DNA from: Undibacterium sp. YM2
Lineage (GTDB): Bacteria > Pseudomonadota > Gammaproteobacteria > Burkholderiales > Burkholderiaceae_D
Assembly: GCF_009937975.1 (NCBI RefSeq)
Contig: NZ_AP018441.1
Location: 496,001-560,000 of the forward strand
Direction: 5' to 3'
DNA length: 64,000 nucleotides
The position numbers and the translations under genes are program-made. A model generated the notes under the pieces. That model was not told where the DNA came from. It saw nothing but the letters and a program-made list of their open reading frames with translations, and searched no databases. Of the stretch, positions 43,426 through 52,381 are shown piece by piece. Within the stretch, counting starts at the first letter, position 1, and each line of letters starts with the position of its first letter.

Positions 43426-44682
43426 ATGAGCATGATGAACCTGATGGAAACCCTGGGGGCAGTGATTTTTGGCCTGGCCCTGTTGCATACTTTCAGCGCC
43501 AAGTTTTTTGAAGTACTGGCGCACCGCAATAGCAGACATGCGGGCCTGTTTCACCTGCTGGGTGAAGTCGAAGTCGTGTTTGGCTTCTGGGCTTTTGTGC
43601 TCATCGTCGTCATGGCGCTGGTGTCTGGCGGTGATGCCGCCGTGGCCTATGCCGAGTCGCGTCAATATACCGAACCCCTGTTTGTCTTTGTTGTCATGGT
43701 GGTCGCTGCATCGCGCCCTGTGCTGGAGATCGTTGGCCGTGTGCTCAGGGGACTGGCGCGTTTCACGCCTGTGCCTGATGCGCTGGCGATGGTGTGGTTT
43801 GGCCTGGCAGTCGTACCTTTGCTGGGCTCATTGATTACCGAGCCAGCGGCGATGACCCTGGCTGCCCTGATGCTGGCGCCAAGAATCTTTAGACAGGGCA
43901 TGCCAGAGTGGCTCAAGTATGCTGCGCTGGGTGTGCTGTTCGTCAATGTCTCCGTAGGTGGTACGCTGACTTCTTTCGCCGCGCCGCCAGTGCTGATGGT
44001 GGCCTCTGCCTGGCAATGGGATAGCGCTTTCATGCTGGCCACTTTTGGCTGGAAGGCTGCTGTTGCCGTGTTGTTCAATGCCAGCGTGATTACACTGCTT
44101 TTGCGCAAGCACTTACCAGCACAGAGTGCAGCAGATAGCACGCAAGTGCAGGCAGTGCCACTGATCGTTAGCCTGGTACATCTGGCTTTTCTGGCGGGCG
44201 TTGTCCTGTTTGCACATCACCCTGTATTCTTCCTGGGTTTGTTTCTATTCTTTATGGGGTACACCCAGGCATACGAACGTTATCAAAGCCCATTGATTTT
44301 GAAAGAGGGTTTGCTGGTTGGTTTCTTTCTTGCTGGTCTGGTAGTGCTGGGCGGCATGCAGCAATGGTGGTTGCAACCCATCGTCTCCAGCCTGCAACCG
44401 CATACCCTGTTTTTTGCAGCGCTCGGTCTGACGGCGATTACCGATAATGCGGCACTGACTTATTTGGGTTCATTGATCGTAGGCCTCAGTGAACAGGCAA
44501 AATACCTGCTGGTCGCCGGTGCAGTCGCTGGTGGTGGGCTCACCGTCATCGCCAATGCCCCCAATCCTGCAGGCGTGGCTTTATTGCGGCGTGGCTTCAA
44601 TGATGAATCGATAGGCGCTGTTGGTTTACTGCTGGGTGCCCTGCCGCCAACGCTGGTAGCGGCCTTGATGTTTTTGCTGTGA
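43426..44682 (+). CDS. putative Na+/H+ antiporter (DUF1504 type)
   Basis: A 418-residue polytopic membrane protein with about 11 helices that fits the putative Na+/H+ antiporter family PF07399. Family-like segments are LGEVEVVFGFWAFVLIVVMA, GSLITEPAAMTLAALMLAPR, SVGGTLTSFAAPPVLMVASA and AITDNAALTYLGSLIVGLSE. Transport has not been shown for most members. The start may be ATG 43426 or the ATG pair at 43432. A second, unrelated antiporter lies 1.5 kb downstream. Confidence 0.85.
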   Translation: MSMMNLMETLGAVIFGLALLHTFSAKFFEVLAHRNSRHAGLFHLLGEVEVVFGFWAFVLIVVMALVSGGDAAVAYAESRQYTEPLFVFVVMVVAASRPVLEIVGRVLRGLARFTPVPDALAMVWFGLAVVPLLGSLITEPAAMTLAALMLAPRIFRQGMPEWLKYAALGVLFVNVSVGGTLTSFAAPPVLMVASAWQWDSAFMLATFGWKAAVAVLFNASVITLLLRKHLPAQSAADSTQVQAVPLIVSLVHLAFLAGVVLFAHHPVFFLGLFLFFMGYTQAYERYQSPLILKEGLLVGFFLAGLVVLGGMQQWWLQPIVSSLQPHTLFFAALGLTAITDNAALTYLGSLIVGLSEQAKYLLVAGAVAGGGLTVIANAPNPAGVALLRRGFNDESIGAVGLLLGALPPTLVAALMFLL

Positions 44683-44756
44683 TGCGTGATGTGAAGCTTG
44701 CTTGAGCCTGTAGCTGGCAGTCTATTTCAAAACTTCGGATTTGAACTATACTGAAA

Positions 44757-44860
44757 GGGACTTACGCAAAATTGTCCCAGCAAGACGCAGCGACGAAGAC
44801 AGTACTTTTATAGTACGGCCAGGAGCTGCAACGCAGCTGGGGCGGTTTTGCGTAAGTCCC
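44757..44860. mobile_element. 104-bp MITE-like palindromic element
   Basis: The ends are inverted repeats GGGACTTACGCAAAA and its complement (15 perfect bases). Inside, CCCAGC with GCTGGG and GTACT with AGTAC fold further, so nearly the whole element can form one hairpin. CTGAAA occurs directly outside both ends (44751-44756 and 44862-44867, the latter one base away), possibly a target duplication. It lies in the 365-base intergenic region 44683-45047, which otherwise holds nothing I can support. Confidence 0.8.
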
Positions 44861-45047
44861 GCTGAAAAAGTCTTAATGTATAAATCAGCTTGCCTCTGCT
44901 TTATCGATGGAAGCACTGCTGAGTAGGCGTAGTCTGACAGACTCAGGCCGCTCAAGCGTGTAGTATCTTCACTGTCACGGCATGACGATGTTTTCTTCAT
45001 GAATATGCAGACAGGTATGCCTTGATTTTCACCTTTATCAGCGATGG

Positions 45048-46145
45048 ATGCATGCCATGCCGGATGAGAAAAATGATCAAGCACAACAAAACACCCCGCA
45101 CTCAGGAATAGTGCCGCCTGCTGGTGGAATTGATTCGCCCGCAAATCTGCCAGCAAATACAGCATCAGGCAATCAGGCAGAGCAGGCCACGATGTCCCCG
45201 TCTGCCATCACGGTGACACAGGCTGCAACTGCGGCCAAAGAACCGGCTGACAGGCAAGCCCCATCTACTTACCTGGCAGACGAATCACCCTGGCGCACGA
45301 TGATACGTGTCATTACTGCGCGCCTGCGGGCTACCTCCATGCGCACCGCCAAGGGCATTACCCAGCGTACCCTGAAGATAGGAGTGTCTGCCCGCATCTT
45401 CCATCCACAGACGGGTGCCAAAGGTTTGTCGAGCAAGACCCTGCAGTATCTGGAAGAATCTATCGCCCAATGGGTCATGGCGCGTGATGTGATGGTGTTC
45501 ATGATCCCTTCCGTCAATACCAATGGTCTGATACGGCCCAGCAATATACGCTTGCGTGACTACGCCAGGCATCTTGATGGCCTGGTCTTGCAGGGTGGTG
45601 CCGATGTCGCACCTGAGAGTTACTCACAACAATCGACCCGCCCTGAGTGGAATGGTGACCGTACGCGCGATATGTATGAACTGGAGTTGTTGCATGAATT
45701 TATCGAGGCAGACAAACCGCTGCTCGGTATCTGCCGAGGTTGCCAGTTATTGAATGTAGCTTTTGGTGGCAGCCTGTATCAGGATATCGTCACTGAAGTG
45801 CCTGGTGCCATTGCCCACGTGAATGACCTGTACGACCAGCATGGCCATGAACTGCAATTTACGCCGCAATCCTCACTGGCAGCTTTGTTCCCGCCCGGCG
45901 TTGTTGCCAAAGTTAACTCCATCCACCATCAATCGATCAAGAACCTGGGCAGGGATATCAAGGTAGAGGCCATTTCACCTGCAGACAACATCGTTGAAGC
46001 CATACGCTACCAAAAAGCCAAATTTGTCGTGGGCCTGCAATGGCATCCTGAATTTCATTTGACTGGGCAGAGTGGCCTGCTCGATTGCACCCCATACTGG
46101 ACAGCTTCTTGCGCGCTGCCCGGGAAACCCGATTCTAAATTTTAA
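45048..46145 (+). CDS. gamma-glutamyl-GABA hydrolase family (peptidase C26) protein, 3' end frameshifted
   Basis: Class-I glutamine amidotransferase-like hydrolase (PuuD relative). After about 100 non-conserved, Ala/Thr/Gln-rich residues the C26 domain begins at TLKIGVSARIF. It includes LDGLVLQGGADVAPESYS, the nucleophile in LLGICRGCQLLNVAFGG and the His/Glu pair in VGLQWHPEFH. PuuD hydrolyses gamma-Glu-GABA in putrescine catabolism, but no puu genes are near. The last residues YWTASCALPGKP look wrong: adding one C to the CCCC run at 46090-46093 gives TPILDSFLRAARETRF with a stop at 46136-46138, the usual family ending. The long N-terminal extension is unusual. Confidence 0.85.
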   Translation: MHAMPDEKNDQAQQNTPHSGIVPPAGGIDSPANLPANTASGNQAEQATMSPSAITVTQAATAAKEPADRQAPSTYLADESPWRTMIRVITARLRATSMRTAKGITQRTLKIGVSARIFHPQTGAKGLSSKTLQYLEESIAQWVMARDVMVFMIPSVNTNGLIRPSNIRLRDYARHLDGLVLQGGADVAPESYSQQSTRPEWNGDRTRDMYELELLHEFIEADKPLLGICRGCQLLNVAFGGSLYQDIVTEVPGAIAHVNDLYDQHGHELQFTPQSSLAALFPPGVVAKVNSIHHQSIKNLGRDIKVEAISPADNIVEAIRYQKAKFVVGLQWHPEFHLTGQSGLLDCTPYWTASCALPGKPDSKF

Positions 46146-46177
46146 AAATAATAGCCCGGCCCGGCGAAGGAGACAGC

Positions 46178-47374
46178 ATGACCGAGTTTTCCATCAATAT
46201 CAGCCAGATGGCCTGGCCCTGCGTGCTTGCGCTGGCCTGGCTGCTTGGGGACATCCTCAATCGTGTCTTGCATCTGCCACGCATCAGTGTTTATGCACTG
46301 ACGGGCTTTGTGCTGGTGAACCTGTTCCCGGATTACCTGTCACCACTCGATAACCATAGCCTGGTGCTGCTGGCCAATATTGCCTTTGGCTTGATGCTGT
46401 TTGAATTTGCCTACCGCATCAACTTGCGCTGGCTGAGTCTCAACCCATGGGTCGCGGTGACGGGGTTGCTGGAAGCCGGGGCCACCTTCGCAGCCGTGTA
46501 TTGCGTCGCCCTATGGTATGGCAGTACGCAACTGATGTCACTATCGCTGGCCGCACTGGCAATGTCGTCTTCCCCCGCTGCCGTACTGCGCGTGATTAAC
46601 GAGCAACGCAGTTCTGGCCAGGTCAGTGAACGTATCCTGCACCTGACGGCGATCAATTCTGTGCTGGCAGTTTTTGCTTTCAAACTCATCCTGGTATATG
46701 GGGTCATGCAGGCACCCGGCGATCTTCTCAAAGCCTCGGCACAGAGCTTGCAGGTGATGCTGGTGGCCTGCGCATCCGTGCTGGCGGGGACGGTATTCGG
46801 TATCGTGCTGCCCACTATATTGCGCTGGCGTGGCAGACAGGCGCAAGACAGCACTCTGGGCTTTGCCTTTGCTGTCATCGTGCTGGTGGCGCTGACCCAT
46901 GCAACAGGTCTATCACCAATACTGGCAACCCTGAGCTTTGGCCTGGTTGCCAGACACAGGCGCATCAGTCTGGGCCGCACGCAAAGAAACTTTGGCGTAC
47001 TTGGTGAATTGCTGGCGGTAGTGCTGTTTGTGTTTGCCGCATCCACGCTGGCGTTTTCACAGGTACTGGCCGGCGTCATGCTGGGCGGCCTGCTACTGGT
47101 CATGCGCCTGGGTAGCAAGATTATCGTGACTACTTTGCTGGCACCAGTCAGCGGCATTTCCATGCGCAAGGGCATGCTCAGCGGCCTGGGATTGGCGCCG
47201 GTGTCTGTCTTTCTGATCCTCAATCTTGAGCAGCCCAACAAGCTGGGCATGGCCATGACGAATGAATGGTATGCCCTCGTCGCCATGACCCTGATACTGG
47301 AAATTGCCGGGCCCATCCTGACCCACCTGGCCCTGTTTGCCGCTAAAGAAACACCAGAAGAAATGGAGCAATAA
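46178..47374 (+). CDS. cation:proton antiporter (CPA superfamily)
   Basis: A 398-residue membrane protein with about 12 helices of the Na_H_Exchanger domain and no TrkA domain. Typical stretches are [40 protein letters not shown] and [20 protein letters not shown]. It starts with ATG 46178, after AAGGAGA, 40 bases downstream of the corrected amidase stop. The next gene (YbdK-type) begins one base after its stop, so they share a transcript. Which cation it moves is unknown. Confidence 0.88.
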   Translation: MTEFSINISQMAWPCVLALAWLLGDILNRVLHLPRISVYALTGFVLVNLFPDYLSPLDNHSLVLLANIAFGLMLFEFAYRINLRWLSLNPWVAVTGLLEAGATFAAVYCVALWYGSTQLMSLSLAALAMSSSPAAVLRVINEQRSSGQVSERILHLTAINSVLAVFAFKLILVYGVMQAPGDLLKASAQSLQVMLVACASVLAGTVFGIVLPTILRWRGRQAQDSTLGFAFAVIVLVALTHATGLSPILATLSFGLVARHRRISLGRTQRNFGVLGELLAVVLFVFAASTLAFSQVLAGVMLGGLLLVMRLGSKIIVTTLLAPVSGISMRKGMLSGLGLAPVSVFLILNLEQPNKLGMAMTNEWYALVAMTLILEIAGPILTHLALFAAKETPEEMEQ

Positions 47375-47375
47375 G

Positions 47376-48521
47376 ATGCCACTCGGAGAATTCATGCATT
47401 CTGACGCTCTCTCCATGGGCGTAGAACTTGAGCTGCAACTGGTAAACCTGTCTGACTTTGATCTGACGGCTGCCAGCCCCGATCTCTTGCACCTGCTGGC
47501 GAAGCGGCCTTTTCCCGGCAATGTCACGCCAGAGATCACCCAGAGCATGATAGAAATCTGCACTGACGTACAAACCAGATATACCGGTGTATTGGGCCAA
47601 CTGACCGAGATCCGCGACACCCTCGTGCGCGCTGCCGATATTCTCAACATAGGCATCTGTGGTGGTGGTACCCATCCTTTCCAGAAATGGACAGACCGCA
47701 AAATATTCTCCAAGCCACGCTTTGCCGAAGTGTCGGCCCTTTATGGTTACCTGGCCAAGCAGTTCACCATCTTTGGCCAGCATGTGCACATAGGCTGCAC
47801 CTCAGGTGACGATGCCATGTTCCTGCTGCACGCACTGAACCGCTATGTGCCGCATTTCATCGCCCTGTCTGCTTCTTCACCATATGTGCAGGGTGGGGAT
47901 ACCCTGTTCAATTCTGCCCGTCTCAATTCCGTGTATGCCTTCCCCTTGTCCGGGCGCGCTCCATTCTTACTGAGCTGGGATGAGTTCGCCAACAGCTACT
48001 TCAGCAAGATGGAAAAAACCGGCGTCGTCAAAAGCATGAAGGATTTTTACTGGGACATACGCCCCAAGCCAGAGTACGGCACCATAGAACTGCGCGTCTG
48101 CGATACCCCGCTGAACGTGGAAAGAGCCGCCGCCCTGGCTGCCTATCTGCAAGTCCTGTGCTCCTATCTGCTGGAAAGACGCGAAGCAGCGCCAGAAGAA
48201 GACGATTACCTCGTCTATAACTACAACCGCTTCCAGGCCTGCCGCTTTGGCTTTGACGGTGTCACCGTGCATCCCAAGACCTATGAGAGCAGCATCTTGC
48301 GCGAAGACATACTCGCTACTCTCAACAGGCTCAAACCCCATGCAGAAACCCTCGATGCACAAGCCGCACTGACACACCTGAGTGAAGTGGCCCGTACCGG
48401 CAACGACGCCCAATACCTGCGCCAGCAATACCAGGAAAGCGGCAGCCCCGAAGGCATGGTACATTCCGCGATACACATGTTCCGCGACCGCAGGCGCCGT
48501 ACCAGGTGGGTAGCGATGTGA
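47376..48521 (+). CDS. YbdK-type carboxylate-amine ligase (GCS2 family)
   Basis: A 381-residue ATP-dependent ligase of the glutamate-cysteine ligase 2 family. Marks are [20 protein letters not shown] (the start of the family), [62 protein letters not shown] and the C-terminal [12 protein letters not shown]. YbdK has weak gamma-glutamylcysteine ligase activity; the natural product is unsettled. I chose ATG 47376, one base after the antiporter stop, with GGAG upstream; an earlier in-frame start would overlap that gene. Confidence 0.92.
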   Translation: MPLGEFMHSDALSMGVELELQLVNLSDFDLTAASPDLLHLLAKRPFPGNVTPEITQSMIEICTDVQTRYTGVLGQLTEIRDTLVRAADILNIGICGGGTHPFQKWTDRKIFSKPRFAEVSALYGYLAKQFTIFGQHVHIGCTSGDDAMFLLHALNRYVPHFIALSASSPYVQGGDTLFNSARLNSVYAFPLSGRAPFLLSWDEFANSYFSKMEKTGVVKSMKDFYWDIRPKPEYGTIELRVCDTPLNVERAAALAAYLQVLCSYLLERREAAPEEDDYLVYNYNRFQACRFGFDGVTVHPKTYESSILREDILATLNRLKPHAETLDAQAALTHLSEVARTGNDAQYLRQQYQESGSPEGMVHSAIHMFRDRRRRTRWVAM

Positions 48522-48560
48522 GGGCTGTCTGTGGTCAGTCATCAATATGAAAGGAGAAAA

Positions 48561-49121
48561 ATGAATAACTGGACGCCGGACATCTACGAAAAAGCCTGGT
48601 CGTTTTCATCGCGCCAGCATAGCGGGCAAACCTATGGTGGCAGGGTTGAAGGTGAACGTATCGAGTACATCAACCACATCGCTAGCGTGGCCATGGAAGT
48701 GATCTGGGCATTGCAAGCCAATACCAATGCCGATGGCGCGCTTGCCGTGCAATGTGCCTTGTTGCATGACACCATAGAAGACACCAGCGCCAGCTATGAA
48801 TTATTGCAGCAGGAATTTGGTCTGGCCGTGGCCGACGGTGTGCAGGCCCTTTCCAAAAACACGGCTCTGCCGACCAAGGCAGAGCAAATGCGCGACAGCC
48901 TGGACCGAATACGCCAGCAACCGGCAGAGATATGGATGGTCAAGATGGCTGACCGCATCACCAATCTGTATCACCCGCCGCACTACTGGAATAATGAAAA
49001 GATACTCGCGTATCGCGATGAGGCCCAGCTCATTCATGATGAATTGCTGACTGCCGATTTTGGCCTGGCACAGCGCCTGCAGGCAAAGATCAATGCCTAT
49101 CCGCAGTTTCTGAAGAAATGA
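48561..49121 (+). CDS. small HD-domain protein, (p)ppGpp hydrolase-like
   Basis: A 186-residue single-domain HD protein, similar to the MESH1/SpoT hydrolase domain: YINHIASVAMEVI (first His), CALLHDTIEDTSASYELLQQ (HD plus ED), and MVKMADRITNLYHPP (conserved Asp and Asn). No synthetase, TGS or ACT domain is present. It probably degrades alarmone or a related nucleotide in the cytoplasm. The start is ATG 48561 behind AAAGGAG. It is likely separate from the YbdK gene upstream (39 bases) or weakly cotranscribed. The attenuated gene follows on its own promoter. Confidence 0.85.
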   Translation: MNNWTPDIYEKAWSFSSRQHSGQTYGGRVEGERIEYINHIASVAMEVIWALQANTNADGALAVQCALLHDTIEDTSASYELLQQEFGLAVADGVQALSKNTALPTKAEQMRDSLDRIRQQPAEIWMVKMADRITNLYHPPHYWNNEKILAYRDEAQLIHDELLTADFGLAQRLQAKINAYPQFLKK

Positions 49122-49132
49122 TTTTTCTGAAC

Positions 49133-49161
49133 TTGACTATTGCTTTCGCAGAAACTACACT
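49133..49161 (+). promoter_or_regulatory. predicted promoter of the attenuated isochorismatase gene
   Basis: TTGACT (49133-49138) and TACACT (49156-49161) with exact 17-base spacing. Transcription would begin at about 49168-49169, coinciding with the ATG of the leader peptide, which lacks any ribosome-binding site. The leader would therefore be translated from a leaderless message. Confidence 0.65.
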
Positions 49162-49168
49162 CGTTCGC

Positions 49169-49264
49169 ATGACATTTCAATTGACCACCACGACAGTCTC
49201 TACCATCACCACGACTACTGCGATTACCATCGGTAGTAGCGGGGTAGGCTGGCGTCCGGCTTGA
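49169..49264 (+). CDS. threonine/isoleucine-rich leader peptide (attenuator)
   Basis: A 31-codon frame from ATG 49169 to TGA 49262-49264. Residues 6-21 are TTTTVSTITTTTAITI: ten threonine and three isoleucine codons out of 16. This is the pattern of the E. coli thr operon leader, whose translation rate senses charged tRNA-Thr and tRNA-Ile. The codons for G24-V26 contain GCGGGGT (49239-49245), which can pair with ACCCCGC (49305-49311), the left arm of the terminator downstream. The frame is followed not by thrABC but by an isochorismatase-family gene. No ribosome-binding site is visible, consistent with leaderless start. Confidence 0.8.
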   Translation: MTFQLTTTTVSTITTTTAITIGSSGVGWRPA

Positions 49265-49302
49265 TAGCGTCATCACCGGTAGTGAAAGCTGCCTGAAATA
49301 GC

Positions 49303-49332
49303 AAACCCCGCCAGCGATGAGCGGGGTTTTTT
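49303..49332 (+). terminator. attenuator terminator before the isochorismatase gene
   Basis: AAACCCCGC pairs with GCGGGGTTT around CAGCGATGA, followed by T to 49332. Its left arm can instead pair with GCGGGGT in the leader peptide, making terminator and antiterminator mutually exclusive. It lies 39 bases after the leader stop codon. Confidence 0.88.
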
Positions 49333-49387
49333 CTTGCCTGTACGCGGGCAATTTATCCATGCAGAAATGCGCAAAGGAGTCTCAAAG

Positions 49388-49930
49388 ATGGTGCAACATT
49401 CGTATGCAAACCCGGCCGTGCTGGTCATAGATATGCAGGTAGGCTTGTTCCATGGTGGGCGCGTTATCCATGCAGCAGAGCAGGTGCTGGACAATGTCAG
49501 GCGCGTGCTGGTCAAGGCACATGCCGCCAGCGTGCCGGTATTTGCCGTGCGCCACACTGGTCCGCAGGGTTCACCGATAGAAGCTGGCAGTGCCAACTGG
49601 CAATTCATGCCTGAGCTGGGCATCGATTTGGAAGGCGATACCGTATTTGAAAAGACCCGGCCCAGTTGTTTTGCAGGGACGGATTTATTGCAGCAATTGC
49701 GCGCAAAAGGCATACAGGAACTGATCATTTGCGGGCTTAAAACCCAGTACTGCATAGACAGCAATTGCCGCGCTGCCAGTGAGCTGGGTTTCAAGGTGAT
49801 CCTCGTGGAAGATGCACATAGTTGCAATGACACCGAATTGCTGCCTGCCAGCACCATCATCGCCCACCATAATGCGACCCTGAATGGGTTGTTTGCCAGC
49901 CTGATCAAGACTGAGGATCTGCGTTTTTAA
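49388..49930 (+). CDS. isochorismatase family cysteine hydrolase
   Basis: A 180-residue protein of the cysteine hydrolase family (nicotinamidase, N-carbamoylsarcosine amidase, isochorismatase). Catalytic Asp is in AVLVIDMQVG, Lys in VFEKTRPSCF and Cys in LIICGLKTQYCIDSNCRAA, so the Asp-Lys-Cys triad is complete. The substrate is unknown. I chose ATG 49388, with AAAGGAG upstream; the earlier start at 49334 would overlap the attenuator terminator. Expression is predicted to rise when threonyl- or isoleucyl-tRNA is scarce, so a link to threonine, isoleucine or a derived compound is likely. Confidence 0.9.
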   Translation: MVQHSYANPAVLVIDMQVGLFHGGRVIHAAEQVLDNVRRVLVKAHAASVPVFAVRHTGPQGSPIEAGSANWQFMPELGIDLEGDTVFEKTRPSCFAGTDLLQQLRAKGIQELIICGLKTQYCIDSNCRAASELGFKVILVEDAHSCNDTELLPASTIIAHHNATLNGLFASLIKTEDLRF

Positions 49931-50107
49931 TTCTGCCAGGCAAGAAGGCTGCCAGTCGCATGCATTTGATGTCGGCGACTGGCAGCCATTGTTGATTGAA
50001 ATTGTAAAAAACTCAATTCAGACTAGAATGGCTATGGTCTGGCTGCTTATACCTGGCCTGGTGAATACGGTTGAACTGCATTTCAAATCCTGAACACGGG
50101 GGCAAGA

Positions 50108-50575
50108 ATGAAATTACTGCGATTTTATATCGAAGTGGGCGGAGAAGAATTTGATGCCGACGGCTTTGCCCTGGCCGCAGATAACAAAGGGCTTGATGGT
50201 GCAGTCTCGCTCATCAGTAACAATAGCAAGACACTCAAGCGCTGGGGTGAAGATGCGCAGGTGACGATTCATCTGGCAGGCCCGGCGCAGCCAGACAGCA
50301 ATGGCGGGGCCAGGCAATGGTGTACCGGCCTGCTGGAATGTGCCAGCGAATCAGAAACAAACTTGCCTGCATGGCTGGCAGAAGAAGCGCAACTGCTGGA
50401 TTTTTTGGAGCAGGTCAAATACAAATTACCTGCTGTTGCCGACTATTGCGATGGCGAGTACTTCATCCTGCTCAGGCTTGTTTATGCCACTTCAGGCGCA
50501 GGCCTGCATTATTCAGAAACCCTGGTGCGCAGCCTGGCCGAGATAAATGCCGGGCTGACGATAGACCACGCATGA
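50108..50575 (+). CDS. protein of unknown function
   Basis: A 155-residue acidic cytoplasmic protein without signal peptide or membrane segment. It begins MKLLRFYIEVGGEEFDADGF and has a central KRWGEDAQVTIHLAGPAQPD. The layout of short beta-strands near the start and a helical end (AEEAQLLDFLEQVKYKLP) recalls DUF4279-type immunity-like proteins, but I cannot assign it. ATG 50108 follows GGGGGCAAGA. It ends convergent with creD, separated by a terminator. Confidence 0.6.
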   Translation: MKLLRFYIEVGGEEFDADGFALAADNKGLDGAVSLISNNSKTLKRWGEDAQVTIHLAGPAQPDSNGGARQWCTGLLECASESETNLPAWLAEEAQLLDFLEQVKYKLPAVADYCDGEYFILLRLVYATSGAGLHYSETLVRSLAEINAGLTIDHA

Positions 50576-50617
50576 AAAAATAGAACCTTGCCTGCAAATT
50601 TGAAGCTGACAAGGTTC
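50574..50617 (-). terminator. intrinsic terminator of creD (minus strand)
   Basis: GAACCTTG and CAAGGTTC form a perfect 8-bp stem. On the minus strand it is followed by TA and a run of T (the A-run at 50575-50580). Confidence 0.75.
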
Positions 50618-50669
50618 GGGTTATTTCTGAGTATTTCTGGATATTATACTAACCCAGCTAATTTACTGA

Positions 50670-52097
50670 TCAGGCATGATCAAACGCTCTGTCTGTAGCA
50701 GGCTTGCCGAGATTGTACCAATCGACCTTGCGGGTCGCCAGCATGATGCCAGACAGGACAGCAAACAGCAGCAGGCTACCCATCATCATGGCATTGTTTT
50801 CTGAACTCAGCAGACCAAACAGGATGCCGTACAAGATCGTCAATGCCACGCCAAAACCCAGGCCGCGCTTCCAGTTATGCAGCACATTGGCCAGGTAAAT
50901 ACCGATGAGCAAGATGCAGGCGGCACTGGCCGTCAGATAGGCCAGCACGAAGCTGATTTTTTCCGACAGGCTGACCAGCAGCAAGAAGAAAATCACCAGC
51001 GCCAGGCCCACCAGGGTGTATTGCACAGGGTGGATAGGCAGTTGCTTCAAGACCTCGAACAAAAAGAAGGCGGCAAAGGTCAGGGCGACGAACATCAGGC
51101 CATATTTGACGGCGCGGTCAGCCTGCGTATAGATGTTGACGGGTTCGATGTAAGAGACACTGAATATATCGATAGGAGAAGCAGATGAGCTGGGGCTGCC
51201 ATCGTCATTCAGGTTTGTGCCACTTGCTACTTTGACTGCGCTCCCGGCATTTTCGAGTTTGGTCATTTGTTGCTGGGCGTTGCTGGACAGCGAAGAAATA
51301 TTCCAGGTAGCGCTGATACCCTTTTCATCATTGGTTCGGCCTTTGGGCGAAGGCAGGAAACGGCCACTGTATTGCACATGCTGCCAGTTCGAAGACAGCT
51401 TTACCTGATTGTTTTTTGCCAGTGGAGCAAAGCTCAGTTTTTCTATGCCATCCACATCCAGGTCTATCTTGAATTTGACTTGTTTTGCGCTCGCCAGATC
51501 AACATCATCCAGGCCCGCATGAATGCCGCGCTGGAAAGCGCTGAGGCCGCTACCCTGTTTGAATTCTATCGCCTGTTCACCCCATTTGAGCATGGGGAAA
51601 TTTTGTAAGCCACGGGTATCACTAAGGCCCATGGATATATAAGGTTTTTCTGCGAGTGTGATGACAGCTTTGGGATTATCCTTTTGTACCATGTTCGATA
51701 GTTCAGGCAGCATGAAGTCACCCGTTATTTTATGATGCCCGGTATACACCAGCACTTTATGGATGCCGCGATAACGCTGGTCAGTATCGATATTGCCTAT
51801 GACCTGCATTTCATTCGGATAGATATAGTGTTTTCTATTGGCCGACAACTGGCGACGCACGGTTTTATTGAGCGTCGCATCAAAACTCTCATCTTCCCAG
51901 GTTTCGGTGTAAGGCACGACCAGCACGGGGCCAACGATGACCTGCTCACTGACAGAATCAGCCGTGATACTGCGCACCGCCTCTTCGCGGTAATGCATAC
52001 GCTCCCAGATCGTGGCTTGTATCATGCCCAGCGGCACATACAGCAAAATGGCCAGCAGGCCGACGATCGCGATTTTGAATAACAGACTTCTTTGCAT
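50670..52097 (-). CDS. creD: inner-membrane protein CreD
   Basis: A 475-residue membrane protein: N-terminal helix (IAIVGLLAILLYVPLGMIQA), a large periplasmic part (RYRGIHKVLVYTGHH; MGLSDTRGLQNF) and about five helices at the C terminus (LMFVALTFAAFFLFEVLKQL; PVQYTLVGLALVIFFLLLVS). This is the CreD architecture. In E. coli, creD is a member of the CreBC regulon and affects envelope integrity, colicin tolerance and beta-lactam responses. It follows creBC on the same strand but is split from them by a 284-base stretch with repeats. Confidence 0.93.
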   Translation of the reverse strand: MQRSLLFKIAIVGLLAILLYVPLGMIQATIWERMHYREEAVRSITADSVSEQVIVGPVLVVPYTETWEDESFDATLNKTVRRQLSANRKHYIYPNEMQVIGNIDTDQRYRGIHKVLVYTGHHKITGDFMLPELSNMVQKDNPKAVITLAEKPYISMGLSDTRGLQNFPMLKWGEQAIEFKQGSGLSAFQRGIHAGLDDVDLASAKQVKFKIDLDVDGIEKLSFAPLAKNNQVKLSSNWQHVQYSGRFLPSPKGRTNDEKGISATWNISSLSSNAQQQMTKLENAGSAVKVASGTNLNDDGSPSSSASPIDIFSVSYIEPVNIYTQADRAVKYGLMFVALTFAAFFLFEVLKQLPIHPVQYTLVGLALVIFFLLLVSLSEKISFVLAYLTASAACILLIGIYLANVLHNWKRGLGFGVALTILYGILFGLLSSENNAMMMGSLLLFAVLSGIMLATRKVDWYNLGKPATDRAFDHA

Positions 52098-52196
52098 GAC
52101 AGGCTCCGGTAATGACGAAGCTTGTAATGTAAAAAAGGAATGTGCGAGGATGATGTGGTTTGTGTGAAGTGGGGTGTTTCTTTGTTGTCGGGCTTG

Positions 52197-52378
52197 GCGT
52201 AGGTTGGGTCATACCTCGGTGTTCTGTAGATTGGGCCGGGCCTCGCTAGGCTACGCCTCATCAGATTCGTAGGTTGGGTTACGCCTTACCAGCCCAACAC
52301 TGGGCCTGAACAAACGTACACATTATTTAAACGCAGAGTGTTGGGCTGGTGAAGCGTAGCCCAACCTACGTTATACGG
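52197..52378. repeat. palindromic dispersed repeats between creC and creD
   Basis: A complete unit at 52268-52370 has ends CGTAGGTTGGGTTACGC and the complement of GCGTAGCCCAACCTACG, plus inner arms CCAGCCCAACAC and GTGTTGGGCTGG, so it can fold into one long hairpin. A partial copy starting GCGTAGGTTGGGT lies at about 52197-52255. The motif family GTAGGTTGGGTTACGC is a widespread proteobacterial intergenic repeat. Here it separates creC from creD. Confidence 0.85.
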
Positions 52379-52381
52379 TAT

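Noticed and set aside
44741..44926. 61-codon open frame over the 104-bp palindromic element
   Set aside because: It is created by the repeat and has no coding signature.
49097..49360. 87-codon minus-strand open frame across the attenuator region
   Set aside because: Antisense to the leader peptide and terminator; no ribosome-binding site and no motif.
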